A DNA stretch of 64,000 nt from Halobacillus litoralis (GCF_009856415.1 NZ_WMEZ01000001.1:372001-436000); one strand, 5' to 3'. Positions 50,072 to 59,566 are shown, counted from the stretch's first letter. Numbers and translations: made by a program. Notes: generated by a model from the sequence alone, not told the origin.

Positions 50072-50995
50072 ATGCTAAGAAAACCTTTTCATGCAAGGTG
50101 CGACGACCGTACTAGACTATCATCCCTTCACCCTGTTGCAGGTGACGCAGGAGATTGGTTTCCCCGTGACATATTAGAACAATTTTCCCTTTCAGCTGTA
50201 GGCTTCGACTTTTTTGTCAACTGGAGTAATTATAAACTATCTGATGAATACTGGGTTAAGAGGATATTAAGTGAAGAGGAATTATCCAATGTTAATGATG
50301 AGATTTTGGAAGGTTTAATCTATGCTTGTGATTCAAAGGAGTTTGTAGAGGATCTAGCAAGAATACCACAAGGTTCCGTTAAGTATTTAATCTTTAGGGA
50401 ATCTACTGACTGGAATAACTTAGATGAAGGCGACTTTCCGATATTAAAAGTTAACATTAATTCTGAAGGACGAGTTGATGGTTTTGATAGATTAAATATT
50501 TATCAGCTAATGGAACAAATACAATTCTTATCAGGAGGACCAGTACATGTAGGTGGTAAGGGGCTGATCTACTCAACATCCCGTCTTGAATGCTATTTAT
50601 CTCGTACTGATTCAGCTTGGCCTGGAGATGTTGATTTAGTTTTACTTGATAAGGAGAAAAACCCATTCGCAATAATAGAGTTTAAGAAACACACTCTAAC
50701 TGAAGACATTGAAAATCACAAGTTTGAAAGGTACTATTCAAATGGAAAGGATACAAGAAAATACAATCGTTTAGCAATTCTTAAAGAAAATATGGGAAAC
50801 GACATTCCATTGTACATCCTTTATTATCCAACAAAAGAAAAGTTTGATTATGTACTTTTTGAAGAAGCGACTGGTGGATACGGGAGTTTAGAAGCGGGCA
50901 ATTGCTATGGATTAGATCTGCCTACAAATAAATCTGAACAAACGCAATTTATTAGTAATATAGTAGATATTATTAAGAAGGAGCAATATATTTAA
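50072..50995 (+). CDS. PD-(D/E)xK-like nuclease of unknown role
   Basis: 307 residues from ATG 50072 (RBS TTGGAGG). Residues 173-205 fit a nuclease core: Glu173 (SRLECYLS), Asp188 (GDVDLVLL) and Glu203-x-Lys205 (IIEFKKH). The N-terminal 140 residues do not recall any family. It lies between the type III system and a small gene, in the AT-rich defence island, so a restriction or anti-phage role is plausible but not shown. It is followed after 46 bases by a 56-residue gene. Confidence 0.65.
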   Translation: MLRKPFHARCDDRTRLSSLHPVAGDAGDWFPRDILEQFSLSAVGFDFFVNWSNYKLSDEYWVKRILSEEELSNVNDEILEGLIYACDSKEFVEDLARIPQGSVKYLIFRESTDWNNLDEGDFPILKVNINSEGRVDGFDRLNIYQLMEQIQFLSGGPVHVGGKGLIYSTSRLECYLSRTDSAWPGDVDLVLLDKEKNPFAIIEFKKHTLTEDIENHKFERYYSNGKDTRKYNRLAILKENMGNDIPLYILYYPTKEKFDYVLFEEATGGYGSLEAGNCYGLDLPTNKSEQTQFISNIVDIIKKEQYI

Positions 50996-51041
50996 GGAAT
51001 CTCTAAATGCGATAACTAAATACAGTGTAGGGGGAATAATA

Positions 51042-51212
51042 ATGGTTAAATTTGAAGTGAAAAATAAAGAAGCAATATTGTACGTAGAGGGAGTACGTGA
51101 AGATACGTATGGTGAAGAGGAAATGCATATTGCTAAAAGTGTGTTAAGTGCGTTACAAAAGCGTGATGTAATTGCTTTTGAATTTGTGACAGATGGCTCT
51201 GTTGAAATATAA
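51042..51212 (+). CDS. Small hypothetical protein following the nuclease gene
   Basis: 56 residues with the RBS AGGGGGA. Sequence MVKFEVKNKEAILYVEGV, then REDTYGEEEMHIAKSVLSAL, suggests one beta-hairpin and one helix. No known domain is recognised. The close spacing suggests that it is co-transcribed with the nuclease and it could be an immunity or regulatory partner (inference). Confidence 0.6.
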   Translation: MVKFEVKNKEAILYVEGVREDTYGEEEMHIAKSVLSALQKRDVIAFEFVTDGSVEI

Positions 51213-51238
51213 GTTCGAATACTTTTTGTGGGGACAGG

Positions 51239-51269
51239 TTGGGGACTGAAATTTTCATACTGTCCCCAA
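51239..51269 (+). terminator. Hairpin after the nuclease/small-gene pair
   Basis: TTGGGGAC and GTCCCCAA pair perfectly around a 15-base loop. A T-run is lacking, so termination is doubtful; it could be a remnant of a dispersed palindrome. Confidence 0.45.
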
Positions 51270-51407
51270 TACAACTTACTAATACAACAATTTCATAAGT
51301 GAAATACATTAATTAGTAAAATATCTTACGTAACTTTTACAATTATACACTATTATTATCTCTGGAAAATTCCAGATGAGTCTTCACCCTAGTTAGCAAA
51401 TTCAAGT

Positions 51408-51650
51408 ATGGAAAAAGGTTTTGATGTAGAAGCAAGAAAAGTGTGGGGAAGACAAACAGAGCGATTATGTGAAGAAAGAGGAATATCACAAGTAGAACTC
51501 GCTCATTAAGTTGGTATTAATCGGACATACATCAGTTTCATCAAGCTAAGGCTAAGAGCCCCGATCACTCCTATGCTTTATAGAATTGATAATGTCCATG
51601 AAGGACATCCAGGTAGGCTTCTAGTAGAAATCAATGAAACACCGGACTAA
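51408..51650 (+). pseudogene. XRE-family helix-turn-helix regulator with an in-frame stop
   Basis: 80 codons interrupted by a TAA after LCEERGISQVELAH. Beyond the stop, the same frame continues VGINRTYISFIKLRLRAPIT, the usual recognition helix and downstream loop of Cro/C1-type proteins. A single base change (for example to an amino-acid codon) would restore a C-protein-like regulator of the type that accompanies restriction-modification systems. Confidence 0.75.
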
Positions 51651-51680
51651 TCTATAAATAATCGTCAGGAGGGACCATAC

Positions 51681-51872
51681 ATAATTTATAAAGAATATTT
51701 GTATCTTAAGGTTAAGCGAAATCCATTATTTATTGAGATTTATCAAGCGGATCAATGGATTGCTATGACCAAAATTTATGATCGCCATTTTAAAGTAGAG
51801 TCTGATAGCAAGAATGAAGCGGTTCTGGGAATTTTATCGTCAATTAAGGATTGTGACTTGAACGAATATTAG
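51681..51872 (+). CDS. Possible small protein with a non-canonical or lost start
   Basis: The frame reads IYKEYLYLKVKRNPLFIEIY and QADQWIAMTKIYDRHFKVES up to a TAG. An excellent RBS (AGGAGGG) lies seven bases before ATA at 51681, followed by ATT; a TTG is at 51699. Either an unusual start is used or an ATG was mutated to ATA. No family is recognised. A long-stem terminator follows at once, so it is, or was, a genuine gene. Confidence 0.45.
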   Translation: MIYKEYLYLKVKRNPLFIEIYQADQWIAMTKIYDRHFKVESDSKNEAVLGILSSIKDCDLNEY

Positions 51873-51926
51873 AAAAAGACCTATGCCTCTGAATTTGTCA
51901 AAGCTCTTATCGGCATAGGTCTTTTT
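51873..51926 (+). terminator. Terminator with long stem
   Basis: AAAAAGACCTATGCC pairs perfectly with GGCATAGGTCTTTTT around a 24-base loop; it can work in both directions. Confidence 0.75.
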
Positions 51927-52052
51927 ATGGACAATGGTATCTATTTAAGCACAACCTTCTCCTTAGGTGAGAAACGATTATATAAGCAAACTTTATAAAT
52001 TAGAGAGTTATTTATGCAGATAGTGGGAGGTGAATAGGGTTTGGGATACTTC

Positions 52053-53849
52053 TTACAACTTCTCATAGAATCTTCTGATTTTTTCCATTATCATTCGCCT
52101 GCGTTCAACCAGAAATTCATCATAGTTATTGGCAGTCATTGAAAATATCGCTTCAGGAACGCAATTCATCTTCATATTTTCTCTTAGCGATGATTCATCA
52201 TTTATTTCTCCAATTGCTAACTCACTATCAGTAATTTGTTTTCTAACAACCTCCATGTATTTTTCTGGAGCTTGATCCCTGATCGCTAAATTAACTGCTT
52301 GTTCCGTATAGACGTAGTTAGCGATTTGATTATAGTGGCGACGGTTATTATATCCATTATTTTGTAAATACTTTTTAGGGAATACATGATGAACATCTCC
52401 ACGTTCTTCAATTAATTGTTGGACACGTATTGACTTTGATAAAAATGCATAATCGTTATCATAAATCTGTGACATGAGATAAAGGTTGAAATAGGGACTG
52501 CTTGCAACAGATGTTTCTAGGTTGTCCATGAAAATGTTCTCCCAATAGGCATCTGATAATTCACCGTTCTCAATAGAGGTGATATAGTCATTTGGGTTAT
52601 TAGCATTGGCAAACCGTTTTATATCAAAGTCAAACATTGATTCTGGTGAACTTGAATATCTCTCTGTAAGTATTGAAATAACGAGCCACTTTCTAACAGC
52701 ATGGTTGATATTAGAGGAATTAAAGCCACGCTCCCTTAAAAGTAAAAATAAAGAATAAGCAAAGTTAAGGCTATTCTGTGATCTGATTAATTTAGTATCA
52801 ATAATCCCTGCGGACTTTAAAATCATAATAAAACGTTTGAAGTTTGTTTCATCCACAAATTTGATAACCCCATCACTTAAATCCTTAAACGAATTTTCAA
52901 TGATGTCTTCTTTGTATTCTCTGGTTTCAAAATCTCTACCAGACAATAAGCTTACTAAGTTGGATAGCCTTCCGCGTAAAAATTTATACGTAAATGCCAC
53001 TCTCAACACATCAGAATAACTTGGTTCGTAAATATTTGTATTATAATCTTTAACCCATTTAATTTTATGGAAAGGATCAGAGCTTGCAAATTCACTATCA
53101 TTTTTCTTAATATCATCATAAATAGCTGGACTCTTGATTAAATGGGAAAAGTAATCAATGGTTTTTCGGATGATAGGCCCGTTATATACATCATTAACAG
53201 AGATCTTGGACATAGCAAAGTCAGCTTGACTTAAACTCACGCCAGCTGAATTTATTCTGATGAATATTTCTGTAACTGTTTCGATATCAAGCGTATGATT
53301 TAACTCAATAATCCCGAGAGTGCTGTGTTTAATATTTATTAACCGTTGAAGTATTGCATTTAGTGTATCTGGATTCATTTCAGGATTTTCCTGACAATAT
53401 GTATTGATAAAATTGAACTGACTGAAGGTGCTGTTAAATATTTTAGAGATATCAGGTATCCACTTTTTATCATTCAATATGGCAGTATTTTGCACTTCGA
53501 ATTTTTCTTCAAAAGGATGAAATGCTATTTTTATGCGTCTGTTTTGAAACTTTTTATTGAGAACTTCTTTGCCAGAAATAGCTGCCATAAGCGCCGTTAC
53601 ACGTTGTTGGCCATCAATAAGAATTCTTTTGCCATGTGATATACTGCCGTCTTTTAATCTCGCATCTGGATTTTGCCATGTAATGATATAACCTATGGGA
53701 TAATCTTTATATAGCGAGTCTAATAAATCGCGAACTTTTGATGATTTCCATACAAAAGGCCTTTGGATTTCAGGTATGGCAACAATATCTTCTTCTATCC
53801 ATCCTAGTAAAGCATTAACCGTGCTATTATTAACGTTGTAATTCGACAT
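52053..53849 (-). CDS. DUF262 (GmrS-like) protein with C-terminal HNH-like motif
   Basis: 598 residues. The N-terminal DUF262 domain shows IPEIQRPFVWK and the nucleotide-binding ILIDGQQRVTAL, then EIFIRINSAGVSLSQADF. The C-terminal part has DVHHVFPKKYL, an HNH/DUF1524-like motif. Related proteins act as type IV (modification-dependent) or phosphorothioation-linked restriction factors. It is the only minus-strand gene of the defence island; RBS AAGGAG. Low GC. Confidence 0.85.
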   Translation of the reverse strand: MSNYNVNNSTVNALLGWIEEDIVAIPEIQRPFVWKSSKVRDLLDSLYKDYPIGYIITWQNPDARLKDGSISHGKRILIDGQQRVTALMAAISGKEVLNKKFQNRRIKIAFHPFEEKFEVQNTAILNDKKWIPDISKIFNSTFSQFNFINTYCQENPEMNPDTLNAILQRLINIKHSTLGIIELNHTLDIETVTEIFIRINSAGVSLSQADFAMSKISVNDVYNGPIIRKTIDYFSHLIKSPAIYDDIKKNDSEFASSDPFHKIKWVKDYNTNIYEPSYSDVLRVAFTYKFLRGRLSNLVSLLSGRDFETREYKEDIIENSFKDLSDGVIKFVDETNFKRFIMILKSAGIIDTKLIRSQNSLNFAYSLFLLLRERGFNSSNINHAVRKWLVISILTERYSSSPESMFDFDIKRFANANNPNDYITSIENGELSDAYWENIFMDNLETSVASSPYFNLYLMSQIYDNDYAFLSKSIRVQQLIEERGDVHHVFPKKYLQNNGYNNRRHYNQIANYVYTEQAVNLAIRDQAPEKYMEVVRKQITDSELAIGEINDESSLRENMKMNCVPEAIFSMTANNYDEFLVERRRMIMEKIRRFYEKL

Positions 53850-54023
53850 AAAATAATGCTCCTTTTTTATTTCTCTTTAACTTTATAATAACAAAAATAA
53901 TAGATGTACAGTAGAAAGCTGTTGATCATAAACCAAAGTGGAATAAAGGGGCTTCTATGATCTACTTTCCCTTATAGTCTATTATTGGTAAAATATGCTT
54001 ATCTTTAGAAGAGGAGTTTAAAT

Positions 54024-54347
54024 ATGCCTATATATAATAAACTGGTCCGCGATCTTATACCACAAATTATTGAAAAACAAGGAAAGGACCTAGAAGCCCA
54101 AATACTCTCAGAGGAAGAATACTACATAGAACTGAGAAAAAAGATTCAGGAAGAAGTGAACGAATACCTGGAAGCAGAAAGTGATGTAGATGCAGTAGAG
54201 GAGTTAGCGGACGTTCTTGAGTTAGTGAGGGCACTTGCAAGGCAACACGGATCTACTATAGAAGAAGTGGGAAAAGTACGAAAGGAAAAAGCAGAAAATA
54301 AAGGATCATTCGACGAAAAGTTTTTTTTAGGACATGTCGAAGATTAA
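54024..54347 (+). CDS. MazG-like nucleotide pyrophosphohydrolase
   Basis: 107 residues of the all-alpha NTP pyrophosphohydrolase superfamily. The metal-binding acidic residues lie in KIQEEVNEYLEAESD and EELADVLELVRAL, with the N-terminal YNKLVRDLIP typical of a phage/defence-associated subgroup. It would hydrolyse (d)NTPs to monophosphates. RBS GAGGAG. It is followed by an HNH nuclease after 39 bases. Confidence 0.85.
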   Translation: MPIYNKLVRDLIPQIIEKQGKDLEAQILSEEEYYIELRKKIQEEVNEYLEAESDVDAVEELADVLELVRALARQHGSTIEEVGKVRKEKAENKGSFDEKFFLGHVED

Positions 54348-54386
54348 TAGAATGGATATATATCAGAAAGGACGAAGGAGTAAATT

Positions 54387-55370
54387 ATGAGCCACAAGTT
54401 GCGGGTAGGAGAACTCCAATCCATCTATTTAACAGAAGAACAAATTTGGAGATCCTTCACAACTATTTTAACTACAAGATCAAAAAAGTCTTCAACTTAC
54501 AAATATGGTTTGTTAAAGGCCATGATTGAAAATTTGTATCAAGTTGATGATGAAGCTGTGGTTTTCTATGATCAGCTTGCTTATTCTTTTGCAAAAATCT
54601 ATTGGAACCTTGTGATTCATCATGGATTAGAGCAGGGAACTAGCGGATCAGCTGTGGTGAAGCGACTGATTGAAATTCAAAGAGAAGAGTCTATTCCAGA
54701 AGATATTACGTTTGATAAACTTAATGCCACTATCCAGGTGAAGGCAACAACGAGAATAAAAGCAGTTATGAAGACAAACGTTTTTGGAGCTCTTTATGGA
54801 GATACGCAAGGGTCCTTTTATGCTTTTGACCACAAAGAAGAAAGATTTCAGTTTAACAGGACTGTTTTGACATTCATGAGAAAGTACCAGCTCTTAATGG
54901 TAGATCTCATCAATTACCATATGGCTAAGATGATAGAAAGATTGAACGATGCTCCGCACATCAATTACTTGTTGGAAAAGGTAGAAAGTATTGCGAAGCG
55001 TTCTACTTTAAAGCCGTTTGAACGAGTGCTACTTCAATATACTGAAAACACGTGTTTCTACTGTGATAAACCGTTAAATAAAGGGCAGGCCAAAACTCAT
55101 GTTGATCATTTCATTCCATGGTCATTCGTACAGTCGGATCAGTTATGGAACCTTGTTTTAACTTGCAGCAAGTGTAACACATCGAAAAAAGATAAGTTGC
55201 CTATACGTGATTTCCTTAGACTAGTAGTGGAACGGAATGAAGTTTTAGTGGTACAACAGGAAATTGTATCACAGGATAAAAATCTTAAAAATTATAAAGA
55301 AGAGAAAATGATTCATCTCTATGAATATTCTATACAGAATGGATATGAAAATATTTGGTGGCCTAGATGA
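54387..55370 (+). CDS. HNH endonuclease family protein
   Basis: 327 residues. The C-terminal HNH domain is obvious: CFYCDKPL, THVDHFIPWSF, WNLVLTCSKCNTSKKDKLP (residues about 225-275), with two CxxC pairs for structural zinc and the catalytic His. The N-terminal 220 residues form an unknown helical domain. Probably a restriction or anti-phage nuclease. RBS GAAGGAG. Confidence 0.85.
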   Translation: MSHKLRVGELQSIYLTEEQIWRSFTTILTTRSKKSSTYKYGLLKAMIENLYQVDDEAVVFYDQLAYSFAKIYWNLVIHHGLEQGTSGSAVVKRLIEIQREESIPEDITFDKLNATIQVKATTRIKAVMKTNVFGALYGDTQGSFYAFDHKEERFQFNRTVLTFMRKYQLLMVDLINYHMAKMIERLNDAPHINYLLEKVESIAKRSTLKPFERVLLQYTENTCFYCDKPLNKGQAKTHVDHFIPWSFVQSDQLWNLVLTCSKCNTSKKDKLPIRDFLRLVVERNEVLVVQQEIVSQDKNLKNYKEEKMIHLYEYSIQNGYENIWWPR

Positions 55371-55412
55371 TGGATTGAAAAATTCTACAATTATCGAATT
55401 TGACTACTTATA

Positions 55413-55448
55413 AAGTAATTACCCTTAAAAAAAGGAATTACTGTTTTT
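55413..55448 (+). terminator. Probable terminator after the HNH gene
   Basis: AGTAATT/AATTACT arms extended by CC/GG around an A-rich loop, with GTTTTTG following. Confidence 0.6.
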
Positions 55449-55554
55449 GAATTTGTTAAGATTTGATTTTGGTAATAAAACTGTTGAAAGCGAGCTGGGA
55501 GCAGGTAATAACAACACAATCATTATAATTGAATGTTTTTTAGGGGGTCATTAA

Positions 55555-56484
55555 ATGAATTATTTTCTTGTGTTTCAAAATAAAAGTTACAATGAAGAGC
55601 GCAAGGGTGGCTTTCTTTGGGCGCCTCAACGAAATCATTTGGGGCAAACCTTTCACCACTGGACTGATATGAGAAACATTAAAAAGGGCGATATCATTTT
55701 TAGTAGCTATGGGGGACAGATGCTTTCGGTATTAGTGGCTAAAGAAGATTGTATAGAACATGAAAAGCCAGTGGATTTAGATGGGTTAGATCTGTGGGAA
55801 AAAGATGGTTTCATGGTAAATGCAGAATACATAGATTTAAGCGTGCCAATAGTTTATAAAGATTACATGAACTCCATTTTAGCTTTGCAAGGAGAAAAGT
55901 ATGCTCCTTTTAATAAAGTTGGTCGTGGTAATACTGGTTATGTATTTAGAGTATCTACAGAACTAGCAAACTTCTTGTTTGAAATTATCGAGCAAAGAAA
56001 CGGCTATTCCATTGACATTTTTAAGTCGGATGAAACTAGTGATAAACAAATAATAGAGAAGATTGAGGAAGATGTAGGAAATTATTCAGTTGTTTTGGAT
56101 AAAACAGACCAAGACACGATAATAAAAGCTCGCATTGGACAATCATTATTTAAGAAGGCTCTTTTGAATTTAGAATCAAAATGCAAAATTTGTGGAGTAA
56201 ATGACACCCGCTTTCTTATAGCTAGCCATATCAAGCCATGGAGTACTTCGAATAATGAGGAGAGGCTAGATGTTAATAATGGTTTGCTTCTTTGTCCTAA
56301 TCATGATTCCTTGTTCGATAGAGGCTTCATCAGTTTTGAAGATGATGGATATATCTTAGTTTCCTCAATTTTAGATGAAAAAATCAGAATTTTTATGAAT
56401 ATAAACGAGAACATTAGAATTGATCTAAGTAAAGATCAGAGAGAATTTATGAAATGGCATAGAGAAGAAAAATTCAAAAACTGA
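55555..56484 (+). CDS. HNH restriction endonuclease with PUA/EVE-like N-terminal domain
   Basis: 309 residues. Residues 1-150 resemble an EVE/PUA-type reader of modified bases (FLWAPQRNHLGQTFHHWTDM, KKGDIIFSSYGG). The C-terminal HNH has CKICGVND, ASHIKPWS, NGLLLCPNHDSLFDRGFI. This architecture fits a modification-dependent (type IV) or a type II HNH enzyme. RBS TTAGGGGG. No cognate methylase adjoins it, which favours modification dependence (inference). Confidence 0.82.
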   Translation: MNYFLVFQNKSYNEERKGGFLWAPQRNHLGQTFHHWTDMRNIKKGDIIFSSYGGQMLSVLVAKEDCIEHEKPVDLDGLDLWEKDGFMVNAEYIDLSVPIVYKDYMNSILALQGEKYAPFNKVGRGNTGYVFRVSTELANFLFEIIEQRNGYSIDIFKSDETSDKQIIEKIEEDVGNYSVVLDKTDQDTIIKARIGQSLFKKALLNLESKCKICGVNDTRFLIASHIKPWSTSNNEERLDVNNGLLLCPNHDSLFDRGFISFEDDGYILVSSILDEKIRIFMNINENIRIDLSKDQREFMKWHREEKFKN

Positions 56485-56808
56485 TATACCTCTAAACACT
56501 AAAAGTTAATTGAATAGGTTAATGTTTGATAACTTTATGATTGGAACAATCAAGTTTAACAGGATGATAGGTTAAGATTCGATTTTCTTAGTGAGAAGCG
56601 AGGGGACAGTCCTTACGCTTCTAAGTATGTAAATGATTTATATTTGTTCAGTATGTGAAGCATTAAATAATTGAGGGTAGTATTTCTATAAAGAGAAAAG
56701 TAAAGTTAATTCTGCGCATAACTATGATTCAACAATCTGATTCAAAAGAGATGATTGGAAAATGGTATTTAAAGAACTCCTCTAAATTTGATGCAATTGC
56801 AAAAGTCT
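56485..56808 (+). other. Non-coding gap at the end of the defence island
   Basis: About 320 bases, AT-rich, without a supported gene. GAGGGGACAGTCC at 56599 resembles part of the palindrome at 51239. The dispersed repeat begins at its right end. Confidence 0.45.
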
Positions 56809-56865
56809 AGGGTACCTGACCCTTTTGCGCTAAGTATTAACGTAGTGAGGGTCAGGCACTCTTTA
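56809..56865. repeat. Palindromic dispersed repeat, copy at the dsdA gene
   Basis: AGGGTACCTGACCC pairs with GGGTCAGGCACTCT (12 of 14 positions), with GCGCTAAGTATTAACG in the loop. A second copy of similar design is at 59831-59890 and a half copy at 44704-44745. Confidence 0.7.
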
Positions 56866-56886
56866 AATTAATTAAAGGAGGATTTT

Positions 56887-58221
56887 ATGTTTCCTGAAAG
56901 TACTTATAGTAGCGAGAAAGAATTGATTGATCAGTTGAAAAACAAAAAAGAAACGTTTTGGTCTAATGAATCCCTTAAACCTTATCACACGCTGGACAAA
57001 AATCTATCTATCCCTATCAAAGACCTTCATGAAGCAGAAAATCTCTTTCATAGGTTTACTCCATATTTAGCTAAAGTATTTCCAGAAACCAAGAAAATAA
57101 ACGGAATCATTGAATCTCCTATTCGTTGCATACCTTCTATGCAGCAGGAATTGGAAAAGCGATTCCAGCAATCCATCCCTGGCCATTTATATGTAAAATG
57201 TGATCACGAGCTTCCGATAGCCGGGTCCATAAAAGCGCGGGGAGGTATTTATGAAGTATTAAAATACGCGGAAGGGCTGGCGATAAAACATGGAAAGCTT
57301 ACAAAAGATGATGACTATTCCAAGTTAGCCAATCCTGAATTCAGGCAGTTCTTTTCCAACTTCTCCATCGCTGTAGGATCCACAGGCAATCTGGCTTTGA
57401 GTATAGGCATCATGAGTGCTGTTTTAGGTTTTCAGGTGACGGTTCATATGTCCGTGGACGCGAAAGAATGGAAGAAAGACCTACTCAGGGATAAAGGTGT
57501 AGTGGTGGTGGAGCATGATAAGGATTTTTCTTTTGCCGTAAACGAAGGACGGAGACGATGTCAGGAGCAAAAGAACTGTTATTTTATTGATGACGAAAAT
57601 TCCAAGGATTTATTTTTAGGCTATGCCGTAGCTGCTTTGCGCCTTCATGAGCAATTAAAACAGGAAAATATCTCGGTTGATGCGGATCATCCTCTGGTGG
57701 TTTATTTACCTTGCGGTGTAGGAGGAGGACCTGCGGGTATCACTTATGGACTGAAGTATGTTTTTGGGGATCATGTGCACTGTTATTTTGCAGAACCGAC
57801 CAGCTCTCCGTGCATGATGCTTGGACTTGTCACAGGAAAACATGAGGACATTTCTGTTCAGGATATCGGGCTTGATAATAAGACGGAAGCGGATGGATTA
57901 GCTGTTGGACGACCATCAGCTTTGGCTGGCCGGCTGGTAGAAAATATGGTGAACGGCATTTATACGATCAACGACGAAAATTTGTACAAGCTATTGGCTC
58001 TTTTGCATGAATCGGAAGGTATTTCCCTCGAGCCATCGGCACTTGCAGGCATGTACGGTCCTTCTTCCATTGACATTCAAAACCAGTTAGACCTTATGTA
58101 TGGGTCCCGGTTAAGTCAGGCGACACATTTAGTCTGGGCAACAGGTGGAAGTTTGGTGCCAAAAGATATTATGGAAGGTTTTGTTTCTAAAGGGACATCA
58201 TTTCTTCGTCAAGATGAATAG
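56887..58221 (+). CDS. dsdA: D-serine ammonia-lyase
   Basis: 444 residues, the normal length. It converts D-serine to pyruvate and ammonia with PLP. The PLP lysine is Lys116 in GSIKARGG; VGSTGNLALSIG and the phosphate-binding GVGGGPAG are present. It protects the cell from D-serine and provides pyruvate. RBS AAAGGAGG. No DsdC-type regulator or permease is beside it. GC content rises again here, marking the end of the defence island. Confidence 0.95.
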   Translation: MFPESTYSSEKELIDQLKNKKETFWSNESLKPYHTLDKNLSIPIKDLHEAENLFHRFTPYLAKVFPETKKINGIIESPIRCIPSMQQELEKRFQQSIPGHLYVKCDHELPIAGSIKARGGIYEVLKYAEGLAIKHGKLTKDDDYSKLANPEFRQFFSNFSIAVGSTGNLALSIGIMSAVLGFQVTVHMSVDAKEWKKDLLRDKGVVVVEHDKDFSFAVNEGRRRCQEQKNCYFIDDENSKDLFLGYAVAALRLHEQLKQENISVDADHPLVVYLPCGVGGGPAGITYGLKYVFGDHVHCYFAEPTSSPCMMLGLVTGKHEDISVQDIGLDNKTEADGLAVGRPSALAGRLVENMVNGIYTINDENLYKLLALLHESEGISLEPSALAGMYGPSSIDIQNQLDLMYGSRLSQATHLVWATGGSLVPKDIMEGFVSKGTSFLRQDE

Positions 58222-58431
58222 AAGAAACTCACCTGTTAAAGGGCTCCTCGTGACACAATTGTGAAGCCTGGGGCGGATCGTCAGCTTCTATTCTTCCTTC
58301 ATGATAAACAGAAAAATAGCATATTTTCCAAATTGAACACTTCTATTTAATTTGAAATACGGGAGTGAAATGAGGGAGAACTAGAACTGCCCCACTTCAG
58401 ATTAAAGTGGAATAGGGAGGAATGCTTTAAA

Positions 58432-59499
58432 TTGAAAAAAATCATAGCGCTACTGATTACTACCTTCTTTTTTATAGCAGGTTGCTCTGACAACTCGGAT
58501 GATAATAACCAGGAAGAATCGCCACTACCTGCTGAAGGTTTAGAAGTGATAGCAGATAATCTGGAAGTTCCGTGGTCCATCGAAAAAATAGAAGATACCT
58601 TTTATTTAACAGAAAGATCAGGGAACATTGTCAAAATAGAAGATGGTGAAGTAGAAAGGCAGAGGGTAGAGCTTGAAGAAGAGGTATCCACAGCTTCAGA
58701 GGCAGGGTTGCTTGGTTTTGTTCTTGCTCCTGACTTTTCCGAATCGAACCTTGCCTATGCCTATTACACGTATGAAGATGGTGAAGAACAATTTAATCGT
58801 ATCGTAACGCTTCGGTTGAAAGATAGTGTGTGGAGAGAAGAGGATTTGCTTCTTGACCAAATTCCAAGCGGTACTTACCATCATGGAGGAAGACTTAAAA
58901 TAGGTCCTGGTGAAAAACTCTACGCTACGGCTGGGGATGCTTCTGATCCTGAAATAGCACAAGACCTAGATTCATTAGGTGGAAAAATTTTAAGAATCAA
59001 CTTGGATGGATCAATACCGGATGATAATCCATTTGCGGATTCCTACGTTTATAGCTTTGGACATCGCAACCCTCAAGGGATGACTTGGTTATCAGATGGT
59101 ACGATGTATGCAAGTGAACATGGGGATAATGCAAACGATGAGATTAATTTAATTGAAGCTGGTCAAAATTACGGATGGCCGGTTATAGAAGGCTCTGAAG
59201 AACAGGAGGGAATGGTTTCGCCTCTATTCACTTCTGGAGATAACTCCACCTGGGCACCATCTGGAATGGACAATTTTGCAGGAAAACTTTATGTTGCAGC
59301 ATTAAGGGGTTCTGCCGTTTTAGAATTTGATCTCGAAACAGGTGAATACCGTGAAGTGATCACTGGTCTTGGAAGGATTCGGGATGTACAGATAAAGGAT
59401 GACGATCTTTATTTCATTAGTAATAATACAGATGGTCGTGGAAATCCACAGGAAAATGATGACAAGCTATATAGAATTTCACTCTTAGATCTGAATTAA
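58432..59499 (+). CDS. PQQ-dependent sugar dehydrogenase-like lipoprotein (GSDH family)
   Basis: 355 residues from TTG 58432. A lipobox (IAGC) places it on the membrane surface, followed by a DDNNQEE acidic linker. It is a six-bladed beta-propeller of the soluble glucose dehydrogenase family: EVPWSIEKIEDTFYLTERSG, HHGGRLKIGPGEKLYATAGD, GHRNPQGMTW and EHGDNANDEINLIEAGQNYG. Family members oxidise aldoses with PQQ or calcium-bound cofactors; many Bacillus relatives have unknown substrates. The RBS AGGGAGG is about 12 bases from the TTG. It is followed by a terminator. Confidence 0.85.
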   Translation: MKKIIALLITTFFFIAGCSDNSDDNNQEESPLPAEGLEVIADNLEVPWSIEKIEDTFYLTERSGNIVKIEDGEVERQRVELEEEVSTASEAGLLGFVLAPDFSESNLAYAYYTYEDGEEQFNRIVTLRLKDSVWREEDLLLDQIPSGTYHHGGRLKIGPGEKLYATAGDASDPEIAQDLDSLGGKILRINLDGSIPDDNPFADSYVYSFGHRNPQGMTWLSDGTMYASEHGDNANDEINLIEAGQNYGWPVIEGSEEQEGMVSPLFTSGDNSTWAPSGMDNFAGKLYVAALRGSAVLEFDLETGEYREVITGLGRIRDVQIKDDDLYFISNNTDGRGNPQENDDKLYRISLLDLN

Positions 59500-59534
59500 T
59501 CACTGAAGATTAATTGGTTAAAATTAGACCATAA

Positions 59535-59566
59535 AAAAGAGCGCTTCAGTCACGTAGCGCTCTTTC
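59535..59566 (+). terminator. Terminator after the sugar dehydrogenase-like gene
   Basis: AAAGAGCGCT/AGCGCTCTTT stem with an 11-base loop, then CTTAT. Confidence 0.85.
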
